Shown: one piece after another, positions 42,856 through 50,626 of the stretch
Layout of the letters: each line of letters begins with the position of its first letter
Numbering within the stretch: position 1 is the first letter of the stretch
Assembly (NCBI GenBank): GCA_041649295.1
Contig: JBAZNI010000001.1
Coordinates: 501,406-565,405 of the forward strand
Length of the DNA: 64,000 nucleotides
DNA from: JACPLR01 sp041649295
GTDB taxonomy: Archaea > Nanobdellota > Nanobdellia > Pacearchaeales > GW2011-AR1
Reading direction: 5' to 3'
Notes under the pieces: model-generated
What the model was told of the DNA's origin: nothing
Database searches by the model: none
The model's input: the letters and a program-made list of their open reading frames with translations, nothing else
Translations under genes and position numbers: made by a program

Positions 42856-43876
42856 AACTTTTCATAAAAATTTAACTAAAGCAAAAACAAGTAAAAAAGA
42901 CGAATTTTATACTCAATTAACGGATATTGAAAAAGAATTAGGACATTATAAAGAACATTTTAAAGATAAAGTTGTTTTTCTTAATTGTGATGACCCTGTA
43001 GAAAGTAATTTTTGGAAATATTTTGAATTAAACTTTAAACATCTTGGATTAAATAAATTAATAGCAACACATTTTGGAAATGGTAGACCAGCATATAAAT
43101 TGGAAAAAAATAATGGAAATATAATAAAAACCACTCTCAAACAAAATGGTGATTTTAGGAGTCCTGAATGTATTGAAATTCTAAAAGAAGCAGACATTAT
43201 TGTAACTAATCCCCCATTTTCTTTATTCAGAGAATATATTGCTCAACTGATTGAATATAAGAAAAAATTTATAATTATCGGAAATCAAAATGCCATCTCT
43301 TATAAAGATATTTTCAACTTAATTAAAGAGAATAAATTATGGCTTGGTAAAAGTATTCATAGTGGGGATAGAGAGTTTAAAGTTCCAGAAGATTATCCCT
43401 TCAATGCAAGTGGTCAAAGGACGGATGCGAATGGTAACAAATATATTAGAATAAAGGGGATTCGTTGGTTTACTAATTTAGATTATAAAGAGCGTCATGA
43501 AGATTTAATCCTATATAAAACATATAAAGGACATGAGGATGAATATCCAAAATATGATAACTATAATGCTATTAATGTAGATATTACAAAAGATATTCCA
43601 TACGATTATAAAGGTAATATGGGAGTTCCAATTACATTTATGGATAAATATAATCCAGACCAATTTGAAATTGTGACTCTTGGTATTGGTGAAGACAATT
43701 TTACGCCAACTAAAAAATATGGAAAATTCAGAAATGCAATTACTGGAAAGTCATCACCTGATAAACGTGATTTTTTATTATACCTAAGAGACAAAAATGG
43801 AAAATATTTAACTACAGAGAATTATAGAGTAAATAAAGTATATGCTCGTATAATTATTAGAAATAAGAAGATTTAA
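42845..43876 (+). CDS. EcoRI-family adenine-specific DNA methyltransferase
   Basis: 343 aa matching the EcoRI methylase family: SKKDEFYTQLTDIEKEL near the N-terminus, VFLNCDDPVESNFWKYF (about 44-60, SAM site region) and the catalytic D/NPPF motif IVTNPPFSLFREYI (NPPF at 122-125). It later has IRWFTNLDYKERHEDLILY. It transfers a methyl group from SAM to N6 of adenine in DNA. The next gene encodes a DUF262-HNH nuclease, so the pair could be a restriction-modification or self-protection module carried by the transposon. Confidence 0.88.
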   Translation: MLNKTFHKNLTKAKTSKKDEFYTQLTDIEKELGHYKEHFKDKVVFLNCDDPVESNFWKYFELNFKHLGLNKLIATHFGNGRPAYKLEKNNGNIIKTTLKQNGDFRSPECIEILKEADIIVTNPPFSLFREYIAQLIEYKKKFIIIGNQNAISYKDIFNLIKENKLWLGKSIHSGDREFKVPEDYPFNASGQRTDANGNKYIRIKGIRWFTNLDYKERHEDLILYKTYKGHEDEYPKYDNYNAINVDITKDIPYDYKGNMGVPITFMDKYNPDQFEIVTLGIGEDNFTPTKKYGKFRNAITGKSSPDKRDFLLYLRDKNGKYLTTENYRVNKVYARIIIRNKKI

Positions 43877-43900
43877 ATAATTCTTTTCCGATATTATTTT

Positions 43901-44983
43901 ATGAAAATAGAACTTAGAGAAATATCTATCAAAGATGTGTCAGAAGGTTACAAGAACGACGATGAAGAGGGAGTTGTTGGTTTTAAAGGAAAGTTAAATA
44001 TCCGTCCAAAATTCCAAAGAGAATTTGTATATAAGGATAAGCAAAGAGATGCTGTTATTGAGACTATTAGAAAGAATTTTCCACTTAATGTAATGTATTG
44101 GGTTAAAAGTGAAGATGGAACTTACGAAGTAATGGATGGACAACAGAGAACAATAAGTTTTTGTGAGTATATTGCAGGAAAATTTTCATTAAATTATCAA
44201 TACTTTCATAATCTTGAAGAAGATGAAAAAAAGCAAATTCTTAATTATAAATTAATGATTTATTTTTGTGAAGGAACTGACAAAGAGAAATTAGATTGGT
44301 TTAAAATTATAAACATTGCTGGAGAAAAACTATATGACCAAGAATTAAGAAATGCTATATACACTGGAACTTGGCTTTCTGATGCAAAAAGACATTTCAG
44401 TAAATCGGGTTGTCCTGCATACAATTTAGCAAGTGATTATATGAAAGGGTCTCCAATTAGGCAAGATTATTTAGAAACTACAATAAGCTGGATTAGTAAT
44501 GGAAAGATAGAAGAATATATGGCTAAACACCAGCACAAACCAAACGCAAATGAATTATGGCTATATTTTCAAAGTGTTATAAATTGGATGAAAGCTGTTT
44601 TTACAAATTATCGCAGAGAGATGAAAGGTGTTGATTTTGGGCTTCTATATAATGAATTTAAGAATAAAGAATTTGATGCAAAGAAGATAGAAAAGGAGAT
44701 AGTAGAATTAATGCAAGATGAAGAAGTAACAAAAAAATCAGGTATTTATCCTTACATTTTAACAAGAGATGAAAAATATTTAAGTATTCGTGATTTCACT
44801 GATAAACAAAAGAGAGAAGCATACGAAAGACAAAAAGGCATTTGTCCAAAATGTAAGAAGCATTTTGAAATAGAAGAAATGGAAGGAGACCATACAGACC
44901 CTTGGAGTAAGGGTGGGAAAACTACTGCTGAAAATTGCCAAATGTTATGCAAACACGATAATAGAATTAAGTCTGGAAAGTAA
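43901..44983 (+). CDS. DUF262 protein with C-terminal HNH nuclease domain
   Basis: 360 aa. The N-terminal DUF262 (ParB/GmrS-like) domain has RPKFQREFVY and the DGQQR signature (D79-GQQR83) followed by TISFCEYI, a probable NTP/DNA-sensing site. The C-terminus is an HNH nuclease with a zinc knuckle: C315/C318, D330-H331, N345, C350. The GmrSD and BrxU families share this architecture and restrict modified phage DNA. Here it lies 24 nt after an EcoRI-type methyltransferase, suggesting the methylase marks self while this protein cuts. Confidence 0.85.
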   Translation: MKIELREISIKDVSEGYKNDDEEGVVGFKGKLNIRPKFQREFVYKDKQRDAVIETIRKNFPLNVMYWVKSEDGTYEVMDGQQRTISFCEYIAGKFSLNYQYFHNLEEDEKKQILNYKLMIYFCEGTDKEKLDWFKIINIAGEKLYDQELRNAIYTGTWLSDAKRHFSKSGCPAYNLASDYMKGSPIRQDYLETTISWISNGKIEEYMAKHQHKPNANELWLYFQSVINWMKAVFTNYRREMKGVDFGLLYNEFKNKEFDAKKIEKEIVELMQDEEVTKKSGIYPYILTRDEKYLSIRDFTDKQKREAYERQKGICPKCKKHFEIEEMEGDHTDPWSKGGKTTAENCQMLCKHDNRIKSGK

Positions 44984-45031
44984 GAAAATATAATTTTTTT
45001 AAATGTAGATAACTTTGACTTAACAGCACTT

Positions 45032-45463
45032 CTAAGGTCTGATTACTATTTTAACTAATTGATAAATAATGCAGATTAAAAGAAAGAACATGAGAAAAGA
45101 AAAAATTGACAAGAATAAATTAGTAAACATAATAATCCACCCATCAAAGAAATAGAATAATAGACTTGTAATTAGAACGAGTAAAAGTGAGCATAATGTT
45201 AAAAGAAAGTGTTTATTGGTTCTTTTATATGCTTTAGTTTCTTTTACTCTATTAGGTATCTGATTATTAAAAGCAATAATTAAAGTATATGCTGTAACTA
45301 ATGAACCAAGCAATACTCCAAAAACTGGAAGAAGAATGCTATTTAATCCATTTTGAAGATATTTTTGTGTAAAGTAATTATTATTAGAAAGTAAAACAGC
45401 AAATAAAACTGCAATCATAAAAATCATAATCACTTCTTTATTTTGCTTAATACTATTCGTCAT
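45032..45463 (-). CDS. Four-helix membrane protein of the unknown cargo pair
   Basis: 143 aa from the ATG at 45463, whose sequence overlaps the upstream stop (ATGACGAATAG); starts at 45484 and 45472 are alternatives. Four hydrophobic segments: VIMIFMIAVLFAVLL, ILLPVFGVLLGSLVTAYTLI, FLLTLCSLLLVLITSLLFYF and MFTNLFLSIFSFLMFFLLIC. A basic loop (RVKETKAYKRTNKH) separates helices two and three. No channel or enzyme signature is seen. Coupled to the 312-aa soluble gene, it could be a membrane effector or anchor in a two-component defence unit. Confidence 0.65.
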   Translation of the reverse strand: MTNSIKQNKEVIMIFMIAVLFAVLLSNNNYFTQKYLQNGLNSILLPVFGVLLGSLVTAYTLIIAFNNQIPNRVKETKAYKRTNKHFLLTLCSLLLVLITSLLFYFFDGWIIMFTNLFLSIFSFLMFFLLICIIYQLVKIVIRP

Positions 45464-46391
45464 CTTCCTCATCCAACAACTCATCTAAATTTAATTCTTC
45501 GTAAATTCCAACAATTTCCTCAAAAATGTCTTCGTCTGTTTTGTTGTCTATATCTATTTGTCTTTTTAAAATACAATCTTTTACTAATTCTAAAGGTATA
45601 TCAAAATTAGTCTGCCCAACTTCAAATTTTTTTATTCCACTTTTATCAGTTATTCTTCTAAAGCTATTTAATACATTTTCAACAAAAACTTGATTAAAAC
45701 TTTTCTTGCGACCAGCTTTAATTTTTATTTCTAATGTTAAACTTTCACTATCATCTGCATCATCAAATACTTCCACACCAGATAAATTAAAAATATCTTC
45801 CATCAATTTTAATTTAGGTTTTGTCAATTTAATCTTAAAATATTTTATATCTCTATTTCCAAGATTTTCATAATTTTCTTTATTGTAAACAACTTCTATG
45901 TCTAAATCAGTTCTATTCAAAGCAATTCTTAAATATTCTCCAAATGGTTGTTGGAAAAATCTAACTCCATTATCATTATATTCTCCAAAAATAAGTTTAT
46001 TTGTTAAATCAATTATTAATCTTGATTTTTCTGCATATGCTTGTTGTTCTTCTAATTGTTCTAAAGTTATAGTTCCTGCTTCCTCATCTATTATACTAAC
46101 TTCACCTTCTTTCTTAAGTTTGTAAAAAAGACCATAAAGATAATCCCCTTCCTTCTTTGTTATGACTAATAAATGCTTTCTCTTTTCTTCCTCCGAGATA
46201 GGAATTTCTAATATATTTTGTCTAATCTTATCATTTGCAAATTTTATAGAAAAATCTGGTAATGTTGTTCCAGTTGGATATTTCAATTTATAAAGATAGA
46301 AACTGCGATTGTGCATACTATCTAACCAGTTTTCTTCTTTATAATGTTTTTGTTGTTCTATTATCATTTTAAAGTTATTAACTCCCTTCAT
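45453..46391 (-). CDS. Soluble 312-aa protein of the unknown cargo pair
   Basis: No recognised domain. The first 130 residues are mixed alpha/beta (YLYKLKYPTGTTLPDFSIKF, YLYGLFYKLKKEGEVSIIDE). The centre holds IIDLTNKLIFGEYNDNGVRF and FGEYLRIALNRTDLDIEVVY. A C-terminal part (KKSFNQVFVENVLNSFRRIT) ends in a very acidic tail (LNLDELLDEEDDE). It begins just inside the right inverted repeat and overlaps the membrane-protein gene. The size and pairing with a four-helix protein recall two-gene defence systems such as Kiwa (KwaA/KwaB), but no sequence signature confirms it. Confidence 0.6.
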   Translation of the reverse strand: MKGVNNFKMIIEQQKHYKEENWLDSMHNRSFYLYKLKYPTGTTLPDFSIKFANDKIRQNILEIPISEEEKRKHLLVITKKEGDYLYGLFYKLKKEGEVSIIDEEAGTITLEQLEEQQAYAEKSRLIIDLTNKLIFGEYNDNGVRFFQQPFGEYLRIALNRTDLDIEVVYNKENYENLGNRDIKYFKIKLTKPKLKLMEDIFNLSGVEVFDDADDSESLTLEIKIKAGRKKSFNQVFVENVLNSFRRITDKSGIKKFEVGQTNFDIPLELVKDCILKRQIDIDNKTDEDIFEEIVGIYEELNLDELLDEEDDE

Positions 46392-46429
46392 TTGACAGCA
46401 TTTTTATCTCCCGATTTTTTGACACTCTC

Positions 46430-46438
46430 AACTATAAT
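46430..46438 (+). repeat. Target-site duplication, right copy
   Basis: AACTATAAT, identical to 40829-40837, immediately outside the right inverted repeat. It ends 4 nt before the TATA box of the eL41 gene. Confidence 0.9.
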
Positions 46439-46471
46439 AACCTTTATAAACCAATAATTTCTTTCCACTAC

Positions 46472-46588
46472 ATGAAACGTTCATCAAGAAGGTGGAAAAA
46501 GAAAAGGCAAATGAGATGGAAGTGGCAGAGAAAGAAATTAAGAAAAGCCAAGCATCTTAGAAAAGTAAGAAGAGCAAGAAGCAAGTAA
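46472..46588 (+). CDS. rpl41e: Ribosomal protein eL41
   Basis: 38 aa, extremely basic: MKRSSRRWKKKRQMRWKWQR then KKLRKAKHLRKVRRARSK. The RWKKKxxMRWKW core and length match the archaeal L41e helix that spans the two ribosomal subunits. TTTATAAA (46443-46450) ends exactly 22 nt before the ATG, giving a leaderless start. The gene is too short for most gene finders. The transposon inserted just upstream of its promoter, leaving the TATA box intact but replacing everything upstream of it. Confidence 0.85.
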   Translation: MKRSSRRWKKKRQMRWKWQRKKLRKAKHLRKVRRARSK

Positions 46589-46644
46589 TTCTACTGGTTA
46601 TTTAATACATAAATGCTTAAAAACAATTCTTTTATAAAGTTTAG

Positions 46645-46908
46645 ATGAGAGTATGCAGGACAGGGAATAAATTATTAATTAATGGCACCAATGGAGATAA
46701 CAGACAACCTATTTTAGTTAGTTCTACTTTAAAAGATATATATTTAAAGAGAGGGAGTAAATTTGAACCTAAAGTAGAAGTAAAACCAAGAAGTTATCCA
46801 CATGCAGAGTTCTGCACAACACTTGAAAAAGGTTCTGAGCAGATATATGAACAGATTTATGATGAATTGATTAAACTGTTAAAGACAATGAAACCTGTAT
46901 CTAGTTAA
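46645..46908 (+). CDS. Hypothetical protein
   Basis: 87 aa, soluble: MRVCRTGNKLLINGTNGDN, a beta-like middle (FEPKVEVKPRSYPHAEF) and a helical C-terminus (GSEQIYEQIYDELIKLLKTM). It lies between eL41 and the clamp-loader genes on the same strand. Not recognised; the start is the first ATG after a TATA-like TTTATAAAG only 7 nt away, so the true start could be different. Confidence 0.45.
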   Translation: MRVCRTGNKLLINGTNGDNRQPILVSSTLKDIYLKRGSKFEPKVEVKPRSYPHAEFCTTLEKGSEQIYEQIYDELIKLLKTMKPVSS

Positions 46909-46973
46909 TAGGTTATGCAAATCTATCACTCAACCATAGCAATGTTTTTATACAGACTTTAACATTTTTTAAG

Positions 46974-47942
46974 ATGGCAAATGGGGATAGTGAAATATGG
47001 ACAGAAAAATACCGCCCACAAAAATTTGATGAAATGGTTGGGCAGGAAGATATTGTAAAAAGGGTTAAATCCTTAACAAATGCCATGAATATCCCCCATT
47101 TATTGTTTGCAGGACCTGCAGGTGTTGGAAAATCCACACTTGCTTTAGTAGTTGTTAAAGAGCTTTTTGGGGCTAAATGGAAGGAAAATTATCTAGAATT
47201 AAATGCTTCTGATGAAAGAGGGATTGAAGTCGTAAGGCAGAAAGTAAAAGACTTTGCGAGAACAAAGGCAATTTCTAAAATCCCATTTAAAGTTATATTT
47301 CTGGATGAGGCAGATGCGCTTACACCAGAAGCACAGAATGCACTGAGAAGAACTATGGAAAATTATACTACAAACTGCAGGTTTATACTATCCTGCAACT
47401 ATTCAAGCAAAATAATTGATCCTATTCAATCAAGATGTGCAGTTTTCAGATTCAGGCTTTTAGAAAAAAAAGACATAGAAAAAATAGTAAAGAAAATTGC
47501 AGAAAATGAAAAAATTGAGATTGAACCAAAAGCAATTGAGTCTGTTTTTGAAATAAGTGAAGGAGACTGCAGAAAAGTAATCAATCTTTTGCAGACAACT
47601 GCTTCAATAAGCAATGTAATTAGTCCAGATTTAATAAATGTAGTTGTCCCGACAGCAAAACCTTCAGATATAAAAATTGTTTTAGAATATGCTTTGGCAG
47701 GAGATTTCACAAACGCAAAGGAAAAACTGCTTGATGTAATGCTAAGAGAAAGTATTTCTGGAAGTGATATTATAAAATCAATTCAAAAAGAAATATGGAA
47801 TCTTTCAATTGAACCAGATTTAAAAGTGAAACTTACAGAAAAAACAGGTGAAACAGAATTTAGGATAACTGAAGGAAGCGATGAATTTATCCAGCTTGAA
47901 TCATTGCTGGCAAGCTTTGTCCTTGCGGGCATGGGAAAATAA
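46974..47942 (+). CDS. rfcS: Replication factor C small subunit
   Basis: 322-aa AAA+ clamp-loader subunit. WTEKYRPQKFDEMVGQEDIV (RFC box), Walker A FAGPAGVGKSTLA, Walker B VIFLDEADALTPEAQNALRR, the SRC arginine finger (PIQSRCAVFRF) and sensor 2 (EGDCRKVINLLQT). Four copies plus one large subunit load the PCNA clamp at primer ends. The N-terminal TATA box (TTTATAC) lies about 22 nt upstream. rfcL follows after 20 nt in the same operon. Confidence 0.97.
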   Translation: MANGDSEIWTEKYRPQKFDEMVGQEDIVKRVKSLTNAMNIPHLLFAGPAGVGKSTLALVVVKELFGAKWKENYLELNASDERGIEVVRQKVKDFARTKAISKIPFKVIFLDEADALTPEAQNALRRTMENYTTNCRFILSCNYSSKIIDPIQSRCAVFRFRLLEKKDIEKIVKKIAENEKIEIEPKAIESVFEISEGDCRKVINLLQTTASISNVISPDLINVVVPTAKPSDIKIVLEYALAGDFTNAKEKLLDVMLRESISGSDIIKSIQKEIWNLSIEPDLKVKLTEKTGETEFRITEGSDEFIQLESLLASFVLAGMGK

Positions 47943-47962
47943 GTTATTTAAAAAAGAGGAAT

Positions 47963-49153
47963 ATGGAAAGCGAATTTCAGACATGGGTTGAAAAGCATAG
48001 AGCACAATTTTTTAGAGATATTAAAGGGCAGGATAAAGCTATCAGAACACTAAAAGAGTTTATTGTTAATTTCCCAAGCAAAAGAGCATTATTGTTATGC
48101 GGACCTGCAGGAACAGGAAAAACAAGTTTAGCACATATTGCAAAAAAAGAATTAGAGCTAGAACTTTATGAATTAAATGCGTCAGATTTCAGAAATAAAG
48201 AACAGCTTGATGAAAAGTTAAAGCCCGCTTCTGAACAGAAAAGTCTTTTTAATAAAGGGAAAATACTTTTAGTTGATGAAGTAGACGGCTTATCTTACTT
48301 AGACAAAGGCGGACTTCCAGAACTTATAACTTTAATTGAAAAAACACAATTTCCAATGATAATAACTGCAAATAACATATGGGATAAAAAATTTGCAGAA
48401 TTAAGAAAAAAATGTGTTGCTGTTGAATTAAAAGACGTTGATTACAAAGATATTTCATTAATTCTTCAAGAAATTGCCAAAAAAGAAAGTCTTCCTATTG
48501 ATAATCAGGTTTTAATATCAATTGCAATCAAGGCCAAAGGAGATGTAAGAGCTGCAATAAATGACTTGCAGACAATTTCTACAAATCCAGAAAGTATAAA
48601 AAATTATATGTCAATTGATGAAAGAAACCGGGATATAGACATATTCAATGCACTCAAGCTTGTTTTTAAAGAAATGTTAAATGAAAAAACACTTAGAATC
48701 TATGACCAAGTGGACATGCCTCTTGACAAAATTTTTTTATGGATAGAAGAGAATATCCCAAATGAATATTCTGGAGAAGAAATGGCAAAAGCTTATGATA
48801 TCTTAAGTCTGGCAGATATTTTTCGCGGAAGAATAAGAAGGCAGAGATATTGGAGATTTTTAGTCTATCAGAATATTCTTTTAAGTGCAGGCATATCTCT
48901 TGCAAAGAAAAAACCAAAATCAGGATTCACCCATTATCAGCGCCCTACAAGAGTTCTGAAAATTTGGATGTCTAACAACAAAAACAAGCACAAAGAAACA
49001 ATAATCGCAAAATACGCAAATAAAGTTCACTGCTCTAAAAAGAAAGCATATAGAGAGTTTAATACAGTTAAAGTATTCCTCAGAAAACCAGAAATTCAAG
49101 AAGAGCTTAAATTAAGCGGGCAAGAAAGAGAGTGGCTTGCTAAGACTTGCTGA
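47963..49153 (+). CDS. rfcL: Replication factor C large subunit (short form)
   Basis: 396 aa. TWVEKHRAQFFRDIKGQDKA (RFC box), Walker A LLCGPAGTGKTSLA, Walker B ILLVDEVDGLSY, sensor 2 KGDVRAAINDLQT and the helical collar (DEMAKAYDILSLADIFRG-type, seen as MAKAYDILSLADIFRGRIRR). The usual C-terminal PIP box and charged tail are absent: the protein ends at EREWLAKTC, about 80-100 residues shorter than typical archaeal RfcL. It opens the PCNA ring together with RfcS. GAGGA lies 3 nt before the ATG. Confidence 0.95.
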   Translation: MESEFQTWVEKHRAQFFRDIKGQDKAIRTLKEFIVNFPSKRALLLCGPAGTGKTSLAHIAKKELELELYELNASDFRNKEQLDEKLKPASEQKSLFNKGKILLVDEVDGLSYLDKGGLPELITLIEKTQFPMIITANNIWDKKFAELRKKCVAVELKDVDYKDISLILQEIAKKESLPIDNQVLISIAIKAKGDVRAAINDLQTISTNPESIKNYMSIDERNRDIDIFNALKLVFKEMLNEKTLRIYDQVDMPLDKIFLWIEENIPNEYSGEEMAKAYDILSLADIFRGRIRRQRYWRFLVYQNILLSAGISLAKKKPKSGFTHYQRPTRVLKIWMSNNKNKHKETIIAKYANKVHCSKKKAYREFNTVKVFLRKPEIQEELKLSGQEREWLAKTC

Positions 49154-49167
49154 AAATATTATTAACG

Positions 49168-49189
49168 AGTATATCCTTTTTGATATACT
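49168..49189. terminator. Bidirectional hairpin between rfcL and the next gene
   Basis: AGTATATC-CTTTTT-GATATACT, perfect 8-bp arms, between two converging genes whose stops are 15 and 3 nt away. Related TATATCC-TTT sequences follow the genes ending at 57793 and 55630, so this may be a local terminator or mRNA-end type. Confidence 0.5.
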
Positions 49190-49191
49190 TT

Positions 49192-49737
49192 CTAACAGAC
49201 ACTTTTTGTTCTAGATTTTTCTATGGCAGTAATGCAAGTTTCCTCTAAAGTTGAGCAAATAGGAATATTTGGACATTCTTTAGCCAGTCTGTACCTTAGA
49301 TATTGTTCTCCAGAAAAATTAGGTTGAAAACCAATAACTAATTTACATCCAGTTTCTAAGTGCTTAGTTTTCCATTCTCCTATTTCAACCCTGCTTGTTT
49401 GAGCATAAGCTCTTTCACAGTAATGATTTGCTTCCAAAGGCAACCAAAACAAGATGCAACCATCTTTTGATGCGCGGTTTAAATAAAAGGTTTCCCAATC
49501 AACTTGCTCCCATTCTTCTTGATTTGCAGAATGTTTAAAAGGAGTAGGATTGGCATCTAAATATTTTTCATCAACTCTTCTGCTAGGAGAAGCAATATGA
49601 ATTTCATTAGCATTTCTTTGAATTATTTGAACTGCTTCATTATGCCAATAAGGTGCTCCTTTAATAGGTCCTCCAAGAAATATTAATGGACCCTCAAGTG
49701 CTTCATAATGGGGTGGAAGCAATACTTTTCCTGTCAT
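49192..49737 (-). CDS. Nucleoside 2-deoxyribosyltransferase-like protein
   Basis: 181 aa from the ATG at 49737, which lies 22 nt from an ATTATAAA box; a start at 49782 would put that box inside the gene. The fold markers are PLIFLGGPIKGAPYWHNEAV, then DWETFYLNRASKDGCILFWLP, and a YAQTSRVEIGEW stretch carrying the likely catalytic Glu. Family enzymes exchange or hydrolyse nucleoside bases, and related domains act in defence and nucleotide salvage. Substrate unknown. Confidence 0.8.
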   Translation of the reverse strand: MTGKVLLPPHYEALEGPLIFLGGPIKGAPYWHNEAVQIIQRNANEIHIASPSRRVDEKYLDANPTPFKHSANQEEWEQVDWETFYLNRASKDGCILFWLPLEANHYCERAYAQTSRVEIGEWKTKHLETGCKLVIGFQPNFSGEQYLRYRLAKECPNIPICSTLEETCITAIEKSRTKSVC

Positions 49738-49885
49738 AAAAATAGATTCAAAATAGAGTTTATAATAATTTCTATAAGACATAATCCACTATGTATTGTT
49801 TATTTTTGTTATTTTCTTGAGTTTTTATTATGCAAAATCACTTTTTTGCAAAAGTACTCTAGATTTGTTCTGTGAACCTGAGGGA

Positions 49886-50137
49886 TTATTGCTCATCCTT
49901 ATGATAAAAATCAAGTAAATATAAAATTTCAGAGCTAAAATCATAACAATAAGAAAGTCTAAAAGGTTTTATATAAAGTTCTCTTGTTCCTTTCCTTGTA
50001 TACATCATAGGTTTTCCAAGCTCAGGATTTTCTAGTATTTTGATAAGAACTTTATCGAGTTTAATTCTTATAGAATTATCCAGTTTCCGATATGCTCTCT
50101 TAAAATTATCAGATTCTTTTACCTCTTTAATACCCAT
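49886..50137 (-). CDS. RelE/ParE-family toxin
   Basis: 83 aa: KEVKESDNFKRAYRKLDNSI, helical hairpin, ENPELGKPMMYTRKGTREL, then LSYCYDFSSEILYLLDFYHKD. This is the compact RelE fold with the basic GxREL strand and the terminal YxKDE pattern. Its ATG is 1 nt after the stop of the AbrB-type gene, a classic toxin-antitoxin arrangement. Likely an mRNA interferase; gyrase inhibition (ParE) is less likely. The gap 50138 to upstream contains no other gene. Confidence 0.88.
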   Translation of the reverse strand: MGIKEVKESDNFKRAYRKLDNSIRIKLDKVLIKILENPELGKPMMYTRKGTRELYIKPFRLSYCYDFSSEILYLLDFYHKDEQ

Positions 50138-50138
50138 C

Positions 50139-50408
50139 CTATTCCCCTTTTAATTTTTTTAAGAATGCTTCTTTAGAATAAGAGATGCAATTTCCATTAT
50201 CTATCTGTTGCCAGGCTTCTTCTGTTCTTTTTGCAAATTCTAAATCTTCTTTCATTTTTTCAGTTAAAACTCCAACTTTTCTAAGTATAATCCTTCCTTC
50301 ATCCTTAATTATAAGCAATTCTTCACCTTCTTTTAAATCCCCTCTTAATTCAGAAGGAATTACTATTTGTCCTTTTGAGCTTATTCTTGTTAGTCCAATG
50401 TTTGCCAT
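50139..50408 (-). CDS. AbrB/MazE-type antitoxin
   Basis: 89 aa. A swapped-hairpin AbrB DNA-binding domain at the N-terminus (LTRISSKGQIVIPSELRGDL, with EGEELLIIKDEGRIILRKV) and a helical C-terminal toxin-binding region (FAKRTEEAWQQIDNGNCISY). It pairs with the RelE-like gene directly downstream. Expected to neutralise that toxin and repress the operon. The 218-nt gap up to the next gene (50409-50626) contains promoter sequence only. Confidence 0.88.
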   Translation of the reverse strand: MANIGLTRISSKGQIVIPSELRGDLKEGEELLIIKDEGRIILRKVGVLTEKMKEDLEFAKRTEEAWQQIDNGNCISYSKEAFLKKLKGE

Positions 50409-50626
50409 ATTTATAAATTATTTTTGTTATTTACTTAATTTTAAATATCCAGAAAACCTAAAAAGTTTTCTTGATAGTAAGACGTATCTTACATAGTATA
50501 TAAACCTTTGGCTACTATTGTGGCAGCTTAGAAATGTTTTTACTGAAGTTGCTATTTTACCACTAAAATAAAAACTTTTCTTATTGTTTTTCTTTTTTTA
50601 TTAAACAGTTTTTATGATATGATTTA

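Larger units (their letters stand above)
40838..46429. mobile_element. 5.6-kb transposon carrying a restriction/defence-like cargo
   Basis: 5592 bp bounded by imperfect 22-bp terminal inverted repeats (40838-40859 and 46408-46429, 19 of 22 identical; both start GAGAGTGTCAAA and end GGGAG) and flanked by the 9-bp duplication AACTATAAT. Genes fill it from edge to edge: the left-most stop is 3 nt inside the left repeat, and the right-most start is 17 nt inside the right repeat. Contents: wHTH-like tail-anchored protein and DDE transposase (minus), zinc-ribbon protein, EcoRI-like methyltransferase and DUF262-HNH protein (plus), then a soluble/membrane gene pair (minus). The intact ends suggest recent or still mobile status. 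Confidence 0.92.

Noticed and set aside
45032..46391. Calling the pair Kiwa (KwaA/KwaB)
   Set aside because: Only size and topology are similar; gene order is reversed and no DUF4868 signature could be recognised by eye.
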